Assembly (NCBI GenBank): GCA_024626585.1
Contig: JANKJI010000009.1
Span: 161,595,921-161,613,004, forward strand
Source: Ginkgo biloba
Lineage: Eukaryota > Streptophyta > Ginkgoopsida > Ginkgoales > Ginkgoaceae
Direction: 5' to 3'
DNA: 17,084 nucleotides
Shown: positions 1-9,519 of the stretch, in pieces
Layout: each line of letters begins with the position of its first letter
How positions within the stretch are numbered: position 1 is the first letter of the stretch
The notes under the pieces: generated by a model
Databases searched by the model: none
What the model saw: only the letters and a program-made list of their open reading frames with translations
Told to the model about the DNA's origin: nothing
Program-made: the position numbers and the translations under genes

Positions 1-1010
1 ATCTATGAAAAATAACATATCTGAATTCTTTATGAGTGTGAGATTTCGCTCCTCAAACGATAGATACCACTAAGGAGACGAAACCTTAGGCAGAAATCCA
101 ATTATAGACAAAGTACAAAAATAAAGGAAAGAACCTAATTCCTTCTTTATTTTAGATGGTTTTCTAAATTAAATAGAAAAATAGGTTATAATTTCCCCTT
201 TTCTACACTTAAATTGAAAAAAAATAGAATTCAAATATGCTAAAAAGACCATTCCAACCTACTAAAAGATGAATGATGTGAAGTGACGCCACCCGACTTG
301 GTTGCACGATCTCTGAATGCCCCAAAAGCCTCAAAATCTCCTCCAAGCTCTAAATATTTATAAAATCTACAAGAGAGGAAGGCCAATAATCTAGTAACTA
401 AGGGTTGGCAGCAATAATTAAGGTTTCCTACTGCTATGGATGGGGAATCCTTAAAACTAGAATTTCTATGGGCCAAAACAAGGACAAAAGACTATAATGG
501 AGAAAAAGGATGCTAAAGAGGGACTTAAAGATGGAATCTTAGATAGATCATGATAGAATGTAGAGATTAAAGTTCAACATCATAACACTAATCAAAGGTT
601 GTACCCATAATGCCTCAATTGTTGCTCCATTTTTAGAGTCTAGGTTTGGTACCAAGGGAAAAATTGATATAATGGATGTTTAACACTTCATGAAGATCAA
701 TGGTGGGATTTTAGTTGGTTTGGACGGTTTGGGGTGACCCAAAATTTGTTGGGAACAAATCTAACTGTCAAATATTTTATTTTATTTATTTTTCTTGAAC
801 CAAAACTACTGACACTATTGATTAGTGAGTGGTTGTGGAGGACACCGCTGAATAGTGCATGCGAGAGTGACACTGCTAATTTATGGTCGTAAATTAGTGA
901 CAGGGAGTTTTCTAAGGTTTTAATAGAGGGGGACCTATGGAAATATTACATTGAGTCTTATGAACCTTGAGGAATATCTTTGGAGCTTAGAATTTCTTCT
1001 TGAGATCCTT
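1..1010. other. Gene-free AT-rich flank with relatively many CpG sites
   Basis: I see no recognisable coding domain here in any frame. The longest open stretch is a 78-codon minus-strand reading at 240-476 that matches no family I know. What stands out is composition: by eye I count about 14 CpG dinucleotides in the first 1.2 kb, against none from about 1.9 to 3.03 kb. The part from about 720 to 1170 includes a perfect hairpin and merges into the dispersed repeat that follows. It is probably a younger or less decayed repeat fragment, but I cannot name its class. Confidence 0.4.
876..897. repeat. Perfect 8-bp inverted repeat (hairpin)
   Basis: The arms CTAATTTA and TAAATTAG are exact reverse complements around the six-base loop TGGTCG. 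The hairpin sits in an 85-bp patch (about 820-905) that has three CpGs, a GCATGC palindrome and two further copies of an ATTAGTGA-like word. Short palindromes with this kind of repeated word occur in terminal repeats of some plant DNA transposons and MITEs. That assignment is only a guess, because I found no paired terminus or target duplication. Confidence 0.45.
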
Positions 1011-1014
1011 CAGA

Positions 1015-1210
1015 AGCACCGGATACCTACACACAAACAAGATCAGGTGGCTATTTTATTAAATACGATAAAATAATTACATACTAGGTACTAAGAATCG
1101 TGATTATTTCTTTGTTGACTCTATTCTATCCCCCAATACTATCAAGAGTCACAGGTGATCTCTCGTTACATAGATTTGACCTAGAATGACCCCCAATTTA
1201 TGTTACAGAA
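1015..1210 (+). repeat. Dispersed repeat copy 1, inverted relative to 15197-15392
   Basis: This stretch aligns over about 190 bases with the reverse complement of 15197-15392, at what I judge by eye to be roughly 70 percent identity with only a few short gaps. Shared words include ATACCTACA, GTGATCTC, GTTACATA and CCCCCAATTT. The layout of short GACTC/GAGTC words around a CCCC run resembles stretches I associate with the long terminal repeat or leader of plant LTR retrotransposons, but I cannot show LTR ends. The four CpG sites I checked in this copy are TG or CA in the other, so this copy is the less decayed one. Similarity may extend a little upstream with gaps. Confidence 0.7.
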
Positions 1211-2600
1211 GGGTAGGGAGATGGTTGTGATTGGAACTCCAACCCTAAATACTAAAAACTAAATTAAGGTGAGAGATATAGTATGATATCCTTATATAAA
1301 AATATTTATGGGTTTAAAACCATTAAAGAATAAATAATTTATAAATATTAATTTTGTGGATACCATAAATATAAATTTGACCATGAAGAATCCCATGGAA
1401 GATGCCTAGAAGAAGAAGGAAGAGGTGAAGCACGAAGACATAGAAATACAAACAATGGACACAAAAGTTAAGAAGATGACATATGAAATTGTCAAAAACT
1501 CAATGGATTATTTAAAATATTCAACTATAGGTTAGATAATTATAATATTATGGTTAATTAATTATTTTTTTTGTGACATGCATACGAAAATTAAAAGAAG
1601 TCATAAGTCATTGAATCTAGGTTAGATTTCAATAGAGGCTTCATTAGTACATTGACTAGAGACAAATGAAGAGTTTTCATCCAAATTGAATGTTTAAATG
1701 AAGGAACTCTAAATAAACAAGATAAAATATTTTGATAAAAGATATGGTGATTGGTGTATGAAAAGAGCTTATAGCTTAACATCAAAATTTGGAAATTATA
1801 GTTGGAATTACATAAATAAACTATATACTTTAGGGAAAACAAGCATGTATTTATTTTAGAGGAAAATGATTCAATTATTTGGATTGAGAAAATAAAAAAT
1901 TAAACATGAAAAAAATATGAGTCAAGAGAAGGTTCTATTCATACAAGAGTTTATGTCAATTCTGGTTAAGTGAGAAGATTAAGAGAAACAAAAGAAATAT
2001 TTTTTAGGTGATAATAACTTAAATTTAATTATATAAAAAATAAAGAGTTGTATATAAAGTAAGTATAATATTTTTAGACACTCTAAAGAGTTTAAAAATT
2101 GGAGGATAATACTAAAGATATTAAGGATAAGTTCAATGATTTGGTGATAAATCATATCATTATGGAGGCTCTAATTCTGATAGAGATATGAAGAGGAAAT
2201 TGAAATACATGAATTAGTTCTTAGAAGATGATATGTATACATTATTTATTGCTAATACAAAACCCAAAATGTGTATAGTATAAGCATAATTAAAATCAAT
2301 AGAAATTACATTCCTAGCAAAAATTGTACATAAAATATTACCTATAGTAAAGAGGGAAAACAATATAGTTTATAGAGATTATAGCAAAGTTTTATGGTGG
2401 AATCATAACCAATAATTATAGAGTTTAATATTCCACAAATGGAATTAATAATTAGTGTGAACACAATTGATTCCTTAAATTATGATCAAACTATAATATT
2501 TATATAGAACCATAAGCTTAATTCTTAGAGAAGAAGAAGGAATAATAACTAATATTGGAGAACTCTAATAGAATCAACTATTGAAGGAAAAAACTACTAG
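1211..2600. other. AT-rich stretch with no recognised gene
   Basis: No family-level match was found on either strand. A lysine- and glutamate-rich plus-strand reading runs from 1383 to about 1535 with one TAG, and a second broken reading with tyrosines and tryptophans lies near 1640-1860. They could be remains of an LTR-element gag or leader downstream of the repeat at 1.0 kb, but I see no zinc knuckle, protease or reverse transcriptase motif. There are no CpG dinucleotides from about 1.9 kb to the end of this stretch. A run rich in A at about 2588-2620 might be an old retroposon tail. Confidence 0.3.
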
Positions 2601-4753
2601 AAAAAAAAAGGAAAAAAAACCTACTCCAAAGTGCTTAGGATTTTTTATAATTCTCCTAATTGTAACTATTAGGGTAGTTATAAAATCTCTTCATTTCCAC
2701 ATCCTTGGTAGGAAATGGAAGATTTATAATTTTTTCATGTGGAATATGAGATGAGGTCATGGATGAGATGGAATGTTATAGGATCAAAGTCATTATATCA
2801 TGTCATCATGATATTTTATCATTTTTTCCAATATTCATCATTTTATAAGGATGTATGACATTGCATCATGTCACAAACTTATGTCTTTTTGTATAACTAT
2901 GTAATTTGATACAACTACATGAACTTGTACTTTAACTCATACTATTGATCTTACTTAAAGTAATATCATATATTGATCTTGTCAAAGGATTTTTTCATGT
3001 CAAACCTTTGTATAATATTAAGAGGGATTTCGCATTTGACAAAGCTACAAGGCCTTATGCATTGATCCACACTATTGATCTCTTTAGGATCAATTTGATC
3101 CATTGGTCGATCCCTTTTATTATGTCTTATATTTTAAACATTTTCTCAACCCCTTGTCAAATTATAAACGTGCATGACTCAACGAGAGTGGTTATAATTT
3201 TTGCTAAGTTTTGTATGAATTAAGCATATTGTAGAAGCATGCTTTCATCAATCTAGAAATATAATTTAAAATCATAGTATACAAATATTTTAAATTAGTT
3301 ACGATCTTAAAAATATCTTGCATTATGATGATGGAGAATTCACCATAAATACATCTTCTTCTCATAATTGTCATAGCCTATTTTAGACATAACATATCAT
3401 TTTAATTTTATAATTATGTGAAACTTTAACAAATTATTATGACATGATTATTTCTTCGTGAAAAATCATAGTTCTTCAATATTTTAGAGTCTAAATTGGA
3501 AATATAGTGGCCTAGGATAAGGATCCCAAACCCCATTAAGGGTATTATTGTTAAGACCTCACCAATGGGCATTAATCCTTTGACCCCATTAATAATTTTT
3601 TTCCTAAACTTGGAAATAAAAATAATGATTAATTTTGAGACCAATTTTATGAATTTTCACAATATTATTCACTTCTTTCCACTATGAAATTAAATTTAGT
3701 AATTATACTTCTTTTTTAAATATAACATAAATCAATTACTCCAAGTCAAAATAAAAATTGCATTTTAGAATTTTTGAATACTATATAAAATTAAAATTCT
3801 TTGATTGAGGATATTCATAAACATTTTGATTTTTATTAACAACATCTTGAGGCTACATATAAGACAACACAACCTAATGACAAATAAAAATTGAAGAATC
3901 TTAAGGCCAACAAATGAGTCATTGCAAGTGAAACCATAGACACCAACTATTTAAAATATTTTTTTATAAGGATATAATATAGTTCGAGGGTAAAAAATAT
4001 ATGCGTAGAGTGTATTTTAAAATGTAAATATGAAATTTAATTACAAAATAAAGAAAATTAATATTCTCTCAAAGAATATTATCTAATTCAAAAATACTCT
4101 TTTGAGTTTAGGTAGGAGCAGAGGTAGGAAAAATGTTATATAATATTTGTAATTATCAATTAATGCATGGGTGAGACTCAAGTTTTGAGGTTAATATAAT
4201 GTTTATGTAAGAATTTAATTTAATTATATTATATTATACTCAAGTGACTTATTATCTTTGTGTATATTATTCTTTTAGATTAATGAAATAATTTGATAAC
4301 GTCAATGAGATTTTGTATCGTATTAAGTAATATAAAATTATGAATGCTTTGAATAGTGAAGTAATTGACATATATTTATTCATTTAATTTAATTATATTA
4401 TTATATATGGTTGATATGAGAGAATATTCAAAATTATAAGTAAACATTCTCTATAGAGTTTTTATATGAAAATAAAAAATGGGATTATAGTCTACAAAAT
4501 TTGTATCCCTAAAAATAAGATTGATTATCAGAGTGCATAGTATTGCTAACTTATATAAAAATAAACTTATATTTTTCATACTATAATATTATATATTAAA
4601 AAATGAAAAAGGGATAATTTAGAATCTATCTTTATCTTATTTATCTTTGGACTTCCTAGGCTTTTCACAAAATATTTTACAAGATCCCCATAATCACTCC
4701 CTTTTCTTTCTCCCTTGATTTTATTTTCTAGGAAGGTTTTATAAGGATTAAAT
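2601..4753. other. AT-rich stretch with no recognised gene
   Basis: I find no conserved domain. Open readings at 2945-3223 (plus, 92 codons), 3426-3644 (minus, 72 codons) and 4576-4824 (minus, 82 codons) match no family I know and are of a length that chance can give in decayed repeat DNA. Between 2941 and 3115 the word ATTGATC or its complement recurs several times. A 9-bp perfect inverted repeat lies at 4059-4081. Confidence 0.3.
4059..4081. repeat. 9-bp perfect inverted repeat
   Basis: The arms TAATATTCT and AGAATATTA flank the five-base loop CTCAA. In DNA this AT-rich, short palindromes arise by chance. No U-tract or neighbouring gene suggests a terminator, so I record it only as a structural feature. 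Confidence 0.5.
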
Positions 4754-4887
4754 CCATAATTATTGATTATATTACCTAAATGTTTGGTTAAAATTATTTG
4801 GTGAAGCTTCAGTAATATGGCCATAATTATTGATTATATTACCTAAATGTTTGGTTAAACTTATTTGGTGAAGCTTCGATAATATGG
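4754..4887. repeat. 67-bp direct tandem duplication, two units
   Basis: Unit 1 is 4754-4820 and unit 2 is 4821-4887, directly abutting. They agree at 64 of 67 positions by my count: one difference lies in the AAAATTA/AAACTTA part and two adjacent ones in TTCAGTAAT/TTCGATAAT. Each unit begins CCATAATT and ends AATATGG, so the junction reads ATGGCCAT, a palindrome, and each unit also carries the palindrome GAAGCTTC. The high identity compared with the ruined retrotransposons nearby implies a fairly recent duplication, perhaps by replication slippage. The minus-strand open reading at 4576-4824 starts at this junction, but I see no reason to treat it as a gene. Confidence 0.95.
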
Positions 4888-6020
4888 ATGTTCACCATTT
4901 GGTAAAGGAAATAATAAAATAATTGATCTAGAGGATCTATATCTTTAAAGTGACCTAGTAGAGTATTGATTCTTTTTGTAATTCTACCAGATGAGTTTCT
5001 TTTCTTTCATATATATCTTATATTAAATTAGTAATCCTTTTTATCCTTTTGTAATTAGCTATGAGTCATCAATATCTATCGATAAATTATGCATATGGAT
5101 TTGTTAGAGAATTTCATATTTTGTAGATTTTTTATTTATACTATTAAGTATTTTAAATTATTCACTTTCTTCTAAGTCAATGATATTATTTATTCAATAT
5201 CAATCATTAATTTTTTCGTATTTTTTATAATGTTATATCCTTATGCTAATTTTTAGATATTTTTGCATTTTATGCTAATAAAAATTCAACTGTGACTAAA
5301 ATTTAGATTAATTATCCATCATATAGAAATAATATTTCATCAATCCATTAATTTTGAATATTTAATAAATATATTTTCTAATTAATTAAGCCTATTACCT
5401 TTTAATTATGCATCATTATGGATAAATCACTCAAATATGAGCATTTTCTTAATCTTATGTCAACTTATTTTATAGTTTTGAAATGTATTAGCTATTTTTT
5501 AATTTCTTCAAGTAGCATTTCCTCCATTTTTTTAAGAAAAATCATACTTTCATAGTGTAAATTGGTTATGTAGTCATATAAGAGATGAATCCTAGACCTA
5601 TTAAGTGATCCACCACTAGGATTCCATTAACATTATTAGTTCTAGACCCATTTGTATGACATAATTTATTCTTAAAAAAAGAATTATCTTTTCTTAGGTT
5701 TGTTTAATTTCCTATGATATGAAAAGAAAAAAATTCATATCTTTGCTTAGGTTTGTTGAATTTACTACATTGTTAAAATGAAGTCAACAACTATATTTTA
5801 GGCTTAGTTATAATATGGATCGAGTCCATAATAATGAATTTATCAAAGTCATATGTATATTCTATAAAGTACAATTAACTATACCTTTTCATATGGAAGG
5901 ACATTGGATTCACATATTTTGAGCAACCTCTCTCAATGGTATATAATTAATCATTGACCTATCTATAATATCATTCTTAATATTTGTATTTTAACTTTCT
6001 ATTAAAAGAGAGAAGGGACA
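4888..6020. other. AT-rich stretch; possible unrecognisable 5' part of LINE-A
   Basis: If LINE-A were complete, its endonuclease and the linker to its reverse transcriptase should lie in this interval and somewhat upstream. I looked for the usual endonuclease boxes (WN-x-RG, QE-x-K, GDFN, SDHSP) and for the APGPDG box before the reverse transcriptase and could not find them. Either LINE-A was 5'-truncated, as is common, or this part has decayed beyond reading. No other gene is visible. Confidence 0.35.
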
Positions 6021-6776
6021 TGCCATGATGTGGATATTATTCAATATCAAATTGTGTATCTAAAAATGTTAATTATTAAAAAGGTACCATCATCTAAGAA
6101 TTAAAGTTACATGTATAACTCTTATTCCCTAAGGTAAAATGTCTAATGATATTTCTAGTTAGGTACCTCTCTCTTTCTATAATGTGTCACTAAAATTATG
6201 GAAAATATTATAGAAAATAGATTTCAATCGACACTAACCACTAAAAATAGATTATTATAAAGGAGAAAGTGATATTTTATATAAAATAAGAAAGATGAAA
6301 GATAACATAATTATAATGTGGGAAGTATTCCATTCTATTAAATAAGTACATGAGATTATATTTTGATTTCAACAAGGCATACAATAGAGGAGAATTTGTT
6401 ACATCTTATTATAACTCTTATAAGAAAAGGTTCTCCTTTGCATAACTAGTGTATGTGGATTCTTATCTCAAAATTACTACAATGTTCACTTTATTAAAGA
6501 TGAGACTAACACTTATTTATGTAAATTTGGAGGCATCAAACAAGATTAAGTTGCTTATCACCTATCCCTTATATTAGTATAATATTTTATATTTTTAACC
6601 ATATAAAGATAGGCTTTGGAAAGGAATGTCCATCAATTTAAATTTCTATGAGACACATCCTTAATAATTCATCAAATGTTTGTAGATGATATGATCTTCT
6701 TATTAGGGATATTACAAAAGAGGAAATTTTGAATTAGAAATCTACTCTTCATTTTTTTTTAATTAGTAATTATTTA
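6020..6776 (+). mobile_element. LINE-A, left part: decayed reverse transcriptase palm
   Basis: This is the remnant of ORF2 of an L1-like non-LTR retrotransposon, the enzyme that makes cDNA at the target site. Motifs occur in the canonical order: TLIP-x-GKMSND (from 6118), then PLSLYNVSLK for the usual RPISLCNVSLK, IMENIIENRF, WEVFHSI, DFNKAYNRGEF (6365 on) for DF-x-KAYDR-x-EW, GGIKQD with a stop for the RQGDPLSP box, and FVDDMIFL at 6679-6702 for the catalytic FADD box. The two Asp of FVDD remain, as does the first catalytic Asp in DFNKAYN. Frame changes between almost every motif and several stops show that it is long dead. It reads as far as a stretch matching ITKEE plus LHFF and then stops making sense at about 6776, where LINE-B begins. 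Its sequence differs clearly from LINE-B, so it is a separate lineage. Confidence 0.8.
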
Positions 6777-6779
6777 CAT

Positions 6780-7030
6780 AATCAATACATATAAGTATAG
6801 AGAGAGAAAAATATTTATATGAAGAGAGAGCAGAGAAAACCCATGCAAGTTGAATGTGATCAATTTATATGATTTGAATATTTTCTCATATATTTTCCAC
6901 CACCTCAACCTTTAATTTGGTGATTAACTATATTAAATTCACCCTTAAGGATGGAAATCCCTAATAATGGAATACATATCTACTATTGTCCACCTTGGTC
7001 ATTTTCTTAATAGTGCATTTCTAAAATCTC
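6780..7030 (+). promoter_or_regulatory. Presumed LINE-B 5' UTR / internal promoter region
   Basis: The stretch between the last readable part of LINE-A and the first readable part of LINE-B ORF1 has no domain. It opens with a purine-rich tract (about 6798-6838, GAGAGAG runs). Full-length LINEs are transcribed from a promoter inside their 5' UTR, so this position is where one would lie. No specific promoter element can be identified, and some of the interval may still belong to LINE-A. Confidence 0.35.
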
Positions 7031-8230
7031 ATACTAGTAGCAGGTTAAATGGTAAAGGAGACCCACATGTCACTAAAGAGACCCAAAACATTTATAGCTA
7101 AGGTTTTTCATGAGTTATGTTTGATGCGTCTAATGTACTCATTAATTTTAAGAATTTAAACTTTGTTATATAGAATATTTTAGCTAGAACTCTGATAGGT
7201 TACTTCTTAGGCCATCCTCCTCTCAAGTTTATTATATGATTATGGATTAAAGAAGCCTAGGAAGCACATGGTTAGAGAGTTATCTCCATCCACTATCTAA
7301 TCAGGGGGTTTTATTCCTTTACTTTAAAAATTCCTTCCATGAGCTAAGAGGTGTTTCTTATAGGTGCATAGACCTACCATAGGAACCTAGTGGTGCTAAG
7401 ACATTGGCCCCCTAAATTTTCTATAGAGAAAGCAATTTTTGTCAATTGCTTAGTTTGGGTTGAATTCCATAGCCTCCCCATTCCATATTGAGAGTTTTTA
7501 AGCACTAAGGTTTTGTTGATAGGTACTTTCCTCTATTATGAGCCATATAGGGTCTTCAACCTAAGGTTTATACACTTAATTTATGTTGAGGTTGATTTCT
7601 CAAAAGAGATCAAAAGTGAGATGTATATTTAATACAAATGTTTCATATTAATGCAACCTATAAGGTATATGAGCATCACCAATATGTCTTTAAGTTCCAA
7701 AAAATTGAGCATAAGTTTAAGGACTATTGACTCTTGAATAAGAAATATCCCTCATAGACCCAATAAGCTAGGCTAACTAATAATGCTTCTCCTTTAAAGA
7801 CTCACTCACCTTCTGAAACCTCATATGAATAATATGGATGGAAAAATGTTAAACCTAAGAGAAATACCAACATAGCTAAAAATTATGGATCTGTAAAATA
7901 TGATGAAAGATCCTCTAAGAAAGATATGGTTGGTGCCAAAAGTGCATTGCTCAAATTCCTTGATAATCCCATAGCATAGGAAGATACCAAGTAGAGTGAG
8001 GATAGGAATAAGGTCTCCAAGGAAAGTGTGAGGTCTCTCCCTCCACTTCTAAATATAAACATTCTATTGTATACTTAGATCCTATCCAAGGGAGAAAAAT
8101 ATCTTACCACCTTAAACCAATTATTTGAATCTCAAGGTAAGAGACTCAGGGGTGATATCTCATTGAAAATTTATTTTGAGATTATAGGGGATGAAACCCT
8201 ATTAGACCACAGGGGAATGGATATCAAAAT
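7030..8230 (+). pseudogene. LINE-B ORF1, broken: DUF4283-like RNA-binding protein
   Basis: ORF1 proteins of plant L1 elements bind the element RNA and form the particle with ORF2. A single frame from about 7030 to 7611 reads through several stops and matches a DUF4283 domain: GYFLGHPP, then IRGFYSFTLK (for the PRGFFVFSF part), LRHWPPKFS (for L-x-W-x-P-x-F), CLVWVEFHSLPIPY (for VWVRLPNLPLQYW), IGTFLYYE, and IYVEVDFSKEI (for ARICVEMDLSK). The downstream CCHC knuckle is unrecognisable apart from a weak HHQY remnant near 7670. A later piece, GWKNVKPKRNTN at 7836 on and then a lysine-rich stretch to about 7980, looks like the usual variable ORF1 C-terminus. The start codon cannot be placed. The boundary with ORF2 near 8230 is approximate. 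Confidence 0.75.
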
Positions 8231-8239
8231 TATACCCCT

Positions 8240-8990
8240 CTCCCACTTATTAATTATCTCAATTATAATGTGAAGGGTCTTATGGAAAAATGTAGAAAGA
8301 TTTCTTTTAAAAATATAGTTTATGATTTTAAAAAGATTGATGTTCTTTGTCTATAAGAGGTCAAAGCGGTATGATTCAAGATTAAGACCACCATTCAAAT
8401 AATTTGGACTAGAGCCTTTTCCTTCTCACCTTCCTTAGAAAAAAAAGTAATAGTGTGGGCCCACTAGAAGGGTGGCATGGGTTTTACTTAATGTAAACAA
8501 AAAGGTTCTAAGAATAGATAATATATATGCCCCTAATATGGCCTTAGAATGGGACAATATTTGACAATGGATAGGAGATAACTTGCTTCTAGATTCATGG
8601 GTCCTCTGTGGATACTTAAACATGATAGAATATAAGGAGGAAATGCTAAGGTTCCTCCCTTTAAGATGGATTACAAATAAAAGGGATTATTTGTAAGGTG
8701 TCAAAGGGAATCTAGGGATTTTCAATCCTAATAAATTTAAAAAAGAGTCTTCACATAATCCCTAGTTCACCTGGTCTAACTTTAGGAACATGCAAGATAG
8801 AATCCTTAAAATACTAGATAGAGTAATGATCTTAGGGTATAACCTCTTTAGATTCCAAAGAAATTCTAATACACATGTTAAATTCACTAACCACACTTCT
8901 CTGTTGGATCATAGCCCCATCTCTTTCCATATTTTCCAAGGAGAATACAAGATACTAGAAATAAGAACCAGCTTTAAAATGAATGTCTTC
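8240..8990 (+). other. LINE-B ORF2 domain: APE-type endonuclease, inactivated
   Basis: The N-terminal half reads LNYNVKGL (8258 on, for SWN-x-RGL), then IDVLCL, a TAA at 8354-8356 where Gln is expected, and EVKA (the catalytic Glu box, QE-x-K). After a frame change near 8475 the second half reads VAWVLLN, NIYAPN (8520-8537), WVLCGYLNMIE, FTWSNFR, ILKILDRVMI and LDHSPISF (8904 on). The Asn of the first box, the Glu and the Asp-His pair of the last box (8907-8912) survive. The catalytic Asp of GDFN is replaced by Tyr (TAC at 8613-8615). Stops are TGA at 8562, TAA at 8694 and TAG at 8763. The conserved NIYAPN and DHSP boxes make the family assignment firm. Confidence 0.88.
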
Positions 8991-9179
8991 CATATGTAAC
9001 TTTCTAGCTACCACACTGGTATCAAACTCATATTCTATTTTCTTCCCAAGACACTATATATATTATATGGATTGATTGGTAGAACCAAACTATAGCTACG
9101 ATCACCTCTTATCTTTGTGGTTATGGTAAGTAGATTGCCTTCACTCATAGAAAATATGAAAAGGAGGTTAATAAGGATA

Positions 9180-9480
9180 TCGTTGAAGATAAGTAAAATT
9201 TAGAAGAATTCGCATTTGATAAAGATTGATAGTATATGATAACTAAGCTTACTCATGATTATAGAACTAATTAGGCTAAAAAAACCAAGGGAGCTCAAAT
9301 TTGGGAAAGGCTACACTAGCTCATTATTGGGGACAGATCCTCCAAGAATTTATTTCAAGCACTTAATAAAAAGTAGAATTTGGAGCAAATCCAAGCCATT
9401 AGATAGGGTAAATCCAAGATCAATTCTACCCAAAGTATTAATTAATTATTCTATGAGTACTATAAAAAAGTCTTTCACCT
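9180..9480 (+). other. LINE-B ORF2 linker between endonuclease and reverse transcriptase
   Basis: The frame from 9275 reads KTKGAQIWERLH, stop, LIIGDRSSKNLFQALNKK, stop, NLEQIQAIR, stop, GKSKIN, and then LFYEYYKKVF. This matches the RLRWL-x-GD-x-SSK-x-FF block that plant LINE ORF2 proteins carry ahead of the reverse transcriptase, followed by the FYEYYKKVF block. The TAG at 9317-9319 stands at the Trp of RLRWL and the TAA at 9443-9445 at a Gln of INQLF. Other stops are at 9374 and 9404. The frame is otherwise unshifted for about 70 codons, the best-kept stretch of the element. Confidence 0.8.
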
Positions 9481-9519
9481 AGAAAGTTACTCCCCTAAAT
9501 GCTCAGTAGCCATGGATCA

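Noticed and set aside
240-476. Minus-strand 78-codon open reading
   Set aside because: It matches no known family, has no supporting neighbour, and chance open readings of this length are expected in the least decayed part of the window.
2945-3223. Plus-strand 92-codon open reading, the longest in the window
   Set aside because: It shows no motif, domain or sensible neighbour. Its start near 2945 has no promoter context and the sequence is repetitive (ATTGATC words).
3426-3644. Minus-strand 72-codon reading with a hydrophobic middle
   Set aside because: One hydrophobic stretch is not enough for a membrane protein call in AT-rich DNA, where Ile, Leu and Phe codons abound.
4576-4824. Minus-strand 82-codon Lys-rich reading
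   Set aside because: It begins exactly at the junction of the 67-bp duplication, has no recognisable domain, and is best seen as fortuitous, though an unidentified transposon fragment cannot be excluded.
8435-8623. Minus-strand 62-codon reading
   Set aside because: It is a shadow of the LINE-B endonuclease, which is read on the plus strand with NIYAPN and neighbouring motifs.
9015-9035. CTGGTATCAAACTC, similar to the TGGTATCAGAGC primer binding site of LTR retrotransposons
   Set aside because: It falls between the endonuclease and reverse transcriptase of LINE-B, differs at key positions, and no LTR end lies just upstream.
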